From positions 99,969 to 163,968 of the forward strand of contig DAIDHW010000003.1 in assembly GCA_027451865.1 (NCBI GenBank): a DNA stretch of 64,000 bases, given 5' to 3'. The DNA comes from Leptolyngbyaceae cyanobacterium clean351 (lineage in GTDB: Bacteria > Cyanobacteriota > Cyanobacteriia > DAIDHW01). Shown piece by piece: positions 58,302 to 64,000 of this stretch. Numbering within the stretch: position 1 is the stretch's first letter; each line of letters opens with the position of its first letter. The notes below the pieces were generated by a model. That model worked only from the letters and a program-made list of their open reading frames with translations. It did not search any database and was not told the DNA's origin. Both the position numbers and the translations under genes were made by a program.

Positions 58302-59180
58302 ATGTTTGTCCGCCGCCGCCCCCTTGCCCCCCCAGTTATGCTGGGGGGCCTGTGCTATCAAGTCTCTGCCCCTGATAGCCAGCCCCGCCACATCCTCGAG
58401 GAAATAGTCTGGCACAAGGAAACGGAGGTCAGCCAACTGCGGGCACAAACTCCTCTAGATCAGATTAAGCTAGACCTGGCTCCCCCAGTGCGGGATTTTC
58501 GGGCTGCCCTCCTGCAGAGAGCGGGTTATCTGGGGGTGATTGCTGAGGTTAAAAAAGCTTCGCCGAGCAAGGGGTTGCTGCGAGCCGACTTTGACCCGGT
58601 GGCGATTGCCCAAGCCTACGAGCGGGGGGGGGCAGCTTGTTTATCGGTCCTAACAGACCAGAAGTTTTTCCAGGGGAGCTTTGCTAACCTGGCAGCGGTG
58701 CGTGGGGCAGTCAACTTACCTCTCCTGTGCAAGGAGTTCATTATTTACCCCTATCAGATCTATCTAGCGCGCCAGCACGGAGCCGATGCGGTATTGTTAA
58801 TTGCCGCTCTCCTGCCGGACCAGGACCTGAAGTCATTTTTGAAGATCACCCACGGCTTGGGGATGCAGGCCCTGGTAGAAGTGCATACCCTGGCAGAACT
58901 AGACCGGGTCCTAGGCTTGGGCGAGGTAGACCTAGTGGGGATCAACAATCGCAACCTGGAGAACTTTACCGTTAGTCTAGAAACCACCCGTTCCCTGCTC
59001 CAAGCTCGGGGAGCAGTCATGGTTAGCCGGGGGGTCCCCGTGGTAAGTGAGTCTGGTTTGGCAAGTCCCGCAGACCTAGAGCTAGTCCGACAGGCTGGAG
59101 CCACCGCGGTTTTGATCGGGGAGTCCTTAGTCACCAAATCTGACCCGGGGTTGGCCCTGGGGAAGCTTTTACAACCTTGA
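58302..59180 (+). CDS. trpC: Indole-3-glycerol phosphate synthase
   Basis: A 292-aa (beta/alpha)8 enzyme of tryptophan synthesis. [23 protein letters not shown] carries the catalytic Glu and Lys, [27 protein letters not shown] a second Lys, and [15 protein letters not shown] and [15 protein letters not shown] complete the phosphate site. It has a longer N-terminus than many, starting [13 protein letters not shown]. It follows lpdA by 6 bp and precedes the permease by 3 bp. Confidence 0.95.
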   Translation: MFVRRRPLAPPVMLGGLCYQVSAPDSQPRHILEEIVWHKETEVSQLRAQTPLDQIKLDLAPPVRDFRAALLQRAGYLGVIAEVKKASPSKGLLRADFDPVAIAQAYERGGAACLSVLTDQKFFQGSFANLAAVRGAVNLPLLCKEFIIYPYQIYLARQHGADAVLLIAALLPDQDLKSFLKITHGLGMQALVEVHTLAELDRVLGLGEVDLVGINNRNLENFTVSLETTRSLLQARGAVMVSRGVPVVSESGLASPADLELVRQAGATAVLIGESLVTKSDPGLALGKLLQP

Positions 59181-59183
59181 CCA

Positions 59184-59996
59184 GTGGGAATCAAAGCCCC
59201 CCTTTGGTTAGTTCCCCGTTACGGCCGGTTGGCTTGTCTTTTCTGGGGGGCGGCAGTAGCTGCCGAGATGGAATATCGGCTTAATTTCCTCCTCGCGGCC
59301 CTTACTAGTCTCGGTAATCTGGGAGGAAGTATATTTAGCTTGTTCTTGTTCTACCGTCAGGGTTATACTTTCCCCGGCTGGGGTTGGTGGGAAGCTCTAG
59401 TCCTCCTAGGGGTATTTACCTTCCTACAGGGCTTTGCCAGTACCATTTTGGCTCCCAATCTGAACACTATTGTCCAGCAGGTCCAGCAAGGAACCTTGGA
59501 CTTTGTGTTACTCAAACCAGTCAGCTCCCAATTTTGGCTTTCTAGCCGTACCCTTTCCCTATGGGGGGTGCCTGATGTGATTCTAGGGGGTTTTCTCATC
59601 CTCTACAGTGGCAACCACCTACACCTATCCTGGACCCACTACCTCCTCGGAGTTCTGCCTCTGGGATGTGCTTGCTCTATCCTCTACAGCCTATGGTTTA
59701 TCCTCGGGTCCACTAGCGTATGGTTCGTGAAAATCTATAATGTCACCGAAGTGCTGCGGGGACTGGTGGAGGCGGGTCGTTACCCTATAAGCGCCTATCC
59801 GGTTGCCTACCGGATGTTTTTTACTTTTGTAGTCCCCGTAGCTTTCTTAACCACTGTGCCAGCTGCCACTGTACTTGATAGTCAGGGGGTGGGAGTATGG
59901 CTGGGGGGAGCTGTGGGGTTATCCCTAGCTCTTTGGCAAGTTACCCACCGTTTTTGGCAGTTTGCCCTAGGCTTTTATACCAGTGCCTCTAGTTGA
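59184..59996 (+). CDS. ABC-2 family permease (DUF990-like)
   Basis: A 270-residue membrane protein with six helices, starting at GTG. PNLNTIVQQVQQGTLDFVLLKPVSSQFW is the characteristic cytoplasmic loop of this permease group; VWFVKIYNVTEVLRGLVEAGRYPISAYP is the second conserved segment. Members usually pair with a second permease and a DrrA-like ATPase; neither is adjacent. The orphan ATPase at 37382 is a possible partner. The substrate is unknown. Confidence 0.78.
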   Translation: MGIKAPLWLVPRYGRLACLFWGAAVAAEMEYRLNFLLAALTSLGNLGGSIFSLFLFYRQGYTFPGWGWWEALVLLGVFTFLQGFASTILAPNLNTIVQQVQQGTLDFVLLKPVSSQFWLSSRTLSLWGVPDVILGGFLILYSGNHLHLSWTHYLLGVLPLGCACSILYSLWFILGSTSVWFVKIYNVTEVLRGLVEAGRYPISAYPVAYRMFFTFVVPVAFLTTVPAATVLDSQGVGVWLGGAVGLSLALWQVTHRFWQFALGFYTSASS

Positions 59997-60074
59997 CCCC
60001 CTTTTCCGGAATTGGTCTGAAGGCAACTGTAGAAAACTAGGTAGGTTAGAAATTAGTTGTCGGGGGTACATCCT

Positions 60075-60710
60075 ATGCACAATCAACCACGGGCCGCCCA
60101 TCACCATCAACCCTGGGGATACGCGCTAGGAGTAGCTGCTCTTATGGCCGGCGCGGCGGGAGCGGTGTGGGCGTGGCACGGTTATCAGCCAATTGCTCCC
60201 TTGGCTCCTGCACCTCTGACCACTCCTGTCGCCCCTGCTACCCAGCCTCTGCAAGCCTCTAGTCACGTTTCCCCTAAACAGCCAGCTACTGATGCCGGAT
60301 CAACCACTACTGCCCGTGTCTACTGGCTGCGGGAGCAGGCGCACCACCTCCAACTAGTGCCCGACCACACTGGTAGCCAGTCTTTGGCTAACCGCCTGCA
60401 TCAACTCCTGCAAGGGCCAAACACTGCAGCTGATATTTCTACTATTCCGGCTGGCACCCAGCTACTAAGTCTGCAGGTCAGACCAGATGGGATTCACGTC
60501 GACTTGTCCCACCAGTTCACTGCAGGAGGGGGCAGCACAGCCATGATTGGTCGGCTTGGCCAGGTGCTCTACACAGCGACTAGTCTGAATCCCCAGGCGC
60601 CGGTCTGGCTCTCCGTTGAGGGCAAGCCCCTGAAATTGCTAGGGGGAGAGGGTCTCATGGTTAGTCAACCTCTCACCCGCACTCAGTTTAAGCACGACTT
60701 CCAACTTTAA
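60075..60710 (+). CDS. GerMN-domain envelope protein
   Basis: A 211-residue protein: a short His-rich N-terminus, one hydrophobic segment (about 16-35, [18 protein letters not shown]) that anchors or exports it, a Pro/Ala/Thr linker, and a GerMN domain (about 75-190, [19 protein letters not shown] ... [25 protein letters not shown]). The domain occurs in spore germination and envelope lipoproteins and in many cyanobacterial periplasmic proteins of unknown role. The 3' end overlaps ppc by 4 bp. Confidence 0.75.
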   Translation: MHNQPRAAHHHQPWGYALGVAALMAGAAGAVWAWHGYQPIAPLAPAPLTTPVAPATQPLQASSHVSPKQPATDAGSTTTARVYWLREQAHHLQLVPDHTGSQSLANRLHQLLQGPNTAADISTIPAGTQLLSLQVRPDGIHVDLSHQFTAGGGSTAMIGRLGQVLYTATSLNPQAPVWLSVEGKPLKLLGGEGLMVSQPLTRTQFKHDFQL

Positions 60711-63700
60711 CCGGTATTGCGCATGCCAGTGGCGATGCCATTAATAGTCAGTAGAGCCCCCCGCAGCAATTCGTCTTTGCTGTGAACTCCACCAGCGGGG
60801 GTGCCCTGGTGACCGTGCTGGCGCAGACGCTTAAGTAAAGACACCTGGAGGAAACTTAAGGGGACAATAGTCCGGTTGCGTAACTGGACAGAGCGCTGCA
60901 GTTCCAAATCCCCATCTAGCAAGCGTTTATGACCGGTGATAGCCAAGACAAGGTCCCGAGTGAGGTAAAACTCCTGGGATATTTGCTCAAACAGGTTCAA
61001 GAACCGCTCCCGGTCTTCTGGGAGAGAAAGCTCGCAGACGTAGTGGCGGGCAATCTGTAGGTCTACCTTGGCTAGGGTCATCTCCGCCTTGGACACTACC
61101 ATTTTAAAGAAGGGCCACTTGTAGTAGAAGTAGCGCAACAATTGCAGATGCTCCGTAGGCTCAGCCCTGAGAAACTCGTCTAGAGCCGAGCCCATACCGT
61201 ACCAGGCCGGCAGTAAAAATCGGCTCTGGGTCCAGCTGAATACCCAAGGGATGGCTCTGAGACTAGCTAGCTCTTTCTTCCCACCCCGGCGGGCCGGGCG
61301 AGAGCTGATCTGTAGTTGACTAATTTCAGCGATGGGAGTAACAGTATGGAAAAAATCCCCAAAATCTGGCTGCTCGTAGATCAGTCGGCGGTAGTGCCGC
61401 CGGGAGCTTTCTGCTAACTCCTCCATAATTTGATTCCAGGGCTCAATGCTGTCAAAACCACTCCCTAGGAGGCTGGCCTGGATCACTGCCGCAGTAATTG
61501 TTTCTAGGTTATACAGAGCTAGTTCCGCCAGGGAATACTTAGAGGCAAGGACTTCTCCCTGTTCAGTGATTTTGATCCGGCCGTTGATAGTTTGTCCTGG
61601 CTGAGCAAGAATTGCCTCGTAGGCAGGACCGCCCCCCCGACCCACTGAACCGCCGCGGCCATGGAAAATACGCAAGTCCACCCCACTAACCTGGGCAATA
61701 GCCTGAAGAGCCTTTTGGGCCTTATGAATCTCCCAGTTACTGCTGAGAAACCCGGAATCTTTATTACTGTCTGAATAGCCAAGCATTACTTCCTGAAAAG
61801 CACTCGGGGAGTCTGGGCCATGATGCCCGCCCCGGAGGATTGTGCGGTAGAAAGGAATGCCCCATAGGTACTCCATAATCCGTGGGGCTCGCTGCAGGTC
61901 CTCTACGGTTTCGAACAGTGGCACTACCAGGAGAGTACTAGTACCTAAGGCCGGATCATACAGGCCGGCTTCCTTGGCAAATAACATCACCTCCAGGAGG
62001 TCACTAGCGTGGTGGCTCATGCTAATGATGTAGGTTTTACAAACCTCCGGACCAAATTCCCGCTGCAGCTGCCGCAACATGCGGAAGGTATCGATGGTAT
62101 CTTGGGTACTGCGCGAGAAGGGCAATTCCGTCGGAATTAGCGGCCGGCGAGTTTGAATCTCTTGGATTAGCCAAGCCACCCGCTCTGACTCTGAGAGGCT
62201 TTCGTAGGGACAGGTGAGAATTTGCAAGTGCTGAAGAATTTCGTCAAGGGCTTCACTGTGTCGGGAGCTTTCCTGGCGCACATCTAGCTGCGCCAAGGTG
62301 AAACCATAAATCTCTACTTGACAAATCAGGGTTTCTAGATCCCGGCAACTCAAACCAGTTTCCACCAGACTGCGCTGAAGCAGATATAGATGATCCAAAA
62401 ACTCTGCTCCGCAGGCATAATAGCCCCGTTGATCCCCAGCTGGGTTAGACTGTCGCCACTCCTCCGGATGACTGCGTAGGGTCAGGTTACGTGCTCGGGT
62501 GTTCTCCAATCGCTTGAGCATGTACACCAGTTTCAGACGATAGGGCTCCTGACGATAGCGCAGACCGTACTGACGGTAGATTTCAGGAAAGTCAATCTGC
62601 TCCTGGTCTAGAGAGTCCAGGAGTTCTGGCAGCACATCACTCCAGTGCAAGGACAGGCTCAGCTGACTGATTAGCTTCTTGACGCAGGCAATGTATCGCT
62701 CTAGGACCAGATTACGTTGATAGCAAGCAGTTTCCCAAGTGATATGGGGCAACACGGCTGGGTTGCCATCCCGGTCTCCGCCTACCCAAGAGCCGAACCG
62801 ACAGAAGTTTTGCCGGGGAGGGGACAGGTGGGGAAAAGCACCCTTGAGGGAATCTCGCAGGCGTTCGTAGAGCTGGGGGATAGCTTCGAAAAGTACCTCT
62901 TGAAAGTAGTGCAGGGTGTAGTCTACCTCATCCAGGACGGTGGGTTTGAACTGGTGCAGCTCGTCTGTACGCCACCAGAGGCGGATTTCCTGCAGCAGCT
63001 GAGCCCGCAAAGACCCCAGAACTGTCCCTGAATTGGGGTTGAGATGGAGAGCACCGGCCAGGTCCATGCGATCGAATATGTGGGACATGCGCCGTTGCTT
63101 GTCACGAATCGTATGGCGCACAATCTCCGTGGGGTGGGCTGTAAACACAAGCCACACATCTAGTTGGTCGATCAGGTTTTGGATTTGCCGCGGTGGGACG
63201 TTCAGGTCTCGCAGGTGGGAGAAAAGCCAAGGGAAAGTACCCACATCTCGCCGCCGGCCAGTGTTTTGTAGGCTCTTTTCTAGCAGGTCAACCCCGGGTA
63301 GACTTTCCTCAGAGATCTCTGAGACCCAAGGGGTCTCCCCTAGATGGTGGCTGCGTTGGCGCTCTTGCTGCTCATGGTGCTGCTCGACAATATTGATGAG
63401 CTGAAAGTACAGGGCAAAAGCACGAGCAGCCCGGATAGCAGCTTCAAAGTCTAGGCACTCAACTAGCTTGAACACCTCGGAGGCAGGAAAGTTAGCTGCC
63501 TGGCCCTCAGGAGAACAAATATCCTGTAGCTGGCGGAGCAAATCCAGAAGTTCTTGACCGCACTCCTGCCTCAGCACGGTCTCCCAAAGTTCTTCAACTA
63601 ATTGCAATCGTCGGCGCAGGCCCCACGGGGCAGTGCTCCCCACCGACGTGTCAATAAAGGAGGCAGGCTTAGTTGGCTCAAAACCATCATCGGTCTGGGA

Positions 63701-63715
63701 GAGGCTAGAACTCAT
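60707..63715 (-). CDS. ppc: Phosphoenolpyruvate carboxylase
   Basis: A 1002-aa enzyme carboxylating PEP to oxaloacetate, anaplerotic for the incomplete TCA cycle. Catalytic motifs are complete: [14 protein letters not shown] (catalytic His), [16 protein letters not shown], and the [14 protein letters not shown] loop. The C-terminus ends MRNTG, as in all PEPCs. The start ATG lies 26 bp from a perfect palindrome (63742-63760). The gene is divergent from psbA. Confidence 0.97.
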   Translation of the reverse strand: MSSSLSQTDDGFEPTKPASFIDTSVGSTAPWGLRRRLQLVEELWETVLRQECGQELLDLLRQLQDICSPEGQAANFPASEVFKLVECLDFEAAIRAARAFALYFQLINIVEQHHEQQERQRSHHLGETPWVSEISEESLPGVDLLEKSLQNTGRRRDVGTFPWLFSHLRDLNVPPRQIQNLIDQLDVWLVFTAHPTEIVRHTIRDKQRRMSHIFDRMDLAGALHLNPNSGTVLGSLRAQLLQEIRLWWRTDELHQFKPTVLDEVDYTLHYFQEVLFEAIPQLYERLRDSLKGAFPHLSPPRQNFCRFGSWVGGDRDGNPAVLPHITWETACYQRNLVLERYIACVKKLISQLSLSLHWSDVLPELLDSLDQEQIDFPEIYRQYGLRYRQEPYRLKLVYMLKRLENTRARNLTLRSHPEEWRQSNPAGDQRGYYACGAEFLDHLYLLQRSLVETGLSCRDLETLICQVEIYGFTLAQLDVRQESSRHSEALDEILQHLQILTCPYESLSESERVAWLIQEIQTRRPLIPTELPFSRSTQDTIDTFRMLRQLQREFGPEVCKTYIISMSHHASDLLEVMLFAKEAGLYDPALGTSTLLVVPLFETVEDLQRAPRIMEYLWGIPFYRTILRGGHHGPDSPSAFQEVMLGYSDSNKDSGFLSSNWEIHKAQKALQAIAQVSGVDLRIFHGRGGSVGRGGGPAYEAILAQPGQTINGRIKITEQGEVLASKYSLAELALYNLETITAAVIQASLLGSGFDSIEPWNQIMEELAESSRRHYRRLIYEQPDFGDFFHTVTPIAEISQLQISSRPARRGGKKELASLRAIPWVFSWTQSRFLLPAWYGMGSALDEFLRAEPTEHLQLLRYFYYKWPFFKMVVSKAEMTLAKVDLQIARHYVCELSLPEDRERFLNLFEQISQEFYLTRDLVLAITGHKRLLDGDLELQRSVQLRNRTIVPLSFLQVSLLKRLRQHGHQGTPAGGVHSKDELLRGALLTINGIATGMRNTG

Positions 63716-63741
63716 AGGCTTTACCTGGGCTGATGGCTCAG

Positions 63742-63760
63742 TTTAGAATTAGATTCTAAA
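63742..63760. promoter_or_regulatory. Perfect 19-bp dyad upstream of ppc
   Basis: TTTAGAAT-TAG-ATTCTAAA is an exact 8-bp inverted repeat with a 3-nt spacer, 26 bp before the ppc ATG. It is AT-rich in a GC-rich genome and has the size of a dimeric regulator operator. The binding protein is unknown. Confidence 0.5.
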
Positions 63761-63859
63761 GGTTTTACGGTCAATTGGGCCGGATTCATAGAAAGGCGGC
63801 GTTGGGAGAGCCTATCCTTGAGAAGCCCACAATCCATAACTGCAGCGAGGGCAAACATG

Positions 63860-63889
63860 TGGACAGATGCAAAGAAATATGAATATAAT
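63860..63889 (+). promoter_or_regulatory. psbA promoter
   Basis: TGGACA (63860-63865) and a perfect TATAAT (63884-63889) are separated by 18 nt. Transcription would begin near 63896, giving a leader of about 41 nt rich in catcat repeats and without a clear Shine-Dalgarno sequence, as is common for psbA. Confidence 0.7.
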
Positions 63890-63936
63890 AAATCAAGGGC
63901 CTAAAACCCTAACATTCATCATCAGCCATCATCGCC

Positions 63937-64000
63937 ATGACAACGACCATTCAACGGCGCGAGAGCGCCAACGCATGGGACAGATTCTGCGAGTGGGTGA
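63937..64000 (+). CDS. psbA: Photosystem II D1 protein, N-terminal fragment
   Basis: The first 21 codons encode MTTTIQRRESANAWDRFCEW, the N-terminal stroma-side segment of D1, which matches the usual MTTTLQRRES start. The gene runs off the window end, so the D1 variant (high-light or standard, residue 130) cannot be judged. D1 binds the Mn cluster and the plastoquinone of photosystem II and turns over rapidly in light. A strong promoter lies 48 bp upstream. Confidence 0.93.
   Translation, partial: MTTTIQRRESANAWDRFCEWV

Overview
The window is a chromosomal segment of an oxygenic cyanobacterium. It carries the start of psbA, chlH and acsF for chlorophyll synthesis, four genes of the NDH-1 complex (ndhA-I-G-E), ntcA, a cobalt-efflux pair of the coaR/coaT type, and a urea uptake operon preceded by a canonical NtcA site. 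The genome is moderately GC-rich and compact, with many 4-26 bp gene overlaps. CCTAGG is conspicuously frequent and I saw no HIP1 (GCGATCGC). I cannot name the species; a unicellular, possibly deep-branching lineage is plausible but unproven.

Layout. 0-2.5 kb: end of a peptidoglycan amidase, a small coiled-coil protein, rnc, tRNA-Cys and hisA. 2.6-6.4 kb: five overlapping or closely spaced genes for an amino-sugar cell-surface modification (3-amino sugar aminotransferase, FemAB/GNAT-like acyltransferase, GtrB-type glycosyltransferase, GtrA flippase-like protein, FdtA-like ketoisomerase). 6.4-7.9 kb: two multi-pass membrane proteins. 8.1-15 kb: NtcA-regulated urtABCDE followed by a DUF1400 hydrolase. 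15-20.7 kb: eno, an M50-CBS protease, ntcA with its own NtcA box, fabI and purB.

20.8-24.8 kb is the accessory region. It holds a glycine-zipper membrane peptide and a small protein that shares its N-terminal motif (HSGSGD...GxQIGKAE.GSH) with a convergently encoded STAND/NB-ARC-TPR protein. The NTPase gene is interrupted by one in-frame TAA inside its sixth TPR unit. Next come a decayed second copy of the small protein's middle section, a frameshifted remnant of a type I DNA methylase (hsdM), and a tRNA-Gly. I read this as a partly decayed NLR-like conflict or immunity locus.

25-41.5 kb: a GPH symporter, a second tRNA-Gly, acsF, a fluoride riboswitch controlling a CLC-F type transporter, chlH, a minus-strand run (pyrR, acyltransferase, speB, histidine phosphatase, bioY, ABC ATPase), then coaT and divergent coaR around a MerR-type promoter with a 20-bp spacer. 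41.7-50 kb: ndhAIGE, a 0.6-kb non-coding stretch with possible relics, acpP-fabF-tktA and gor. 50-64 kb: an anion-type ABC importer without a binding protein, glgB, a MalK-like ATPase, lpdA, trpC, an ABC-2 permease, a GerMN protein, ppc, and the promoter and first 21 codons of psbA.

The two NtcA boxes tie the urea operon to the nitrogen regulator encoded 10 kb away. The fluoride riboswitch/CLC and CoaR/CoaT pairs are self-contained ion-stress modules.
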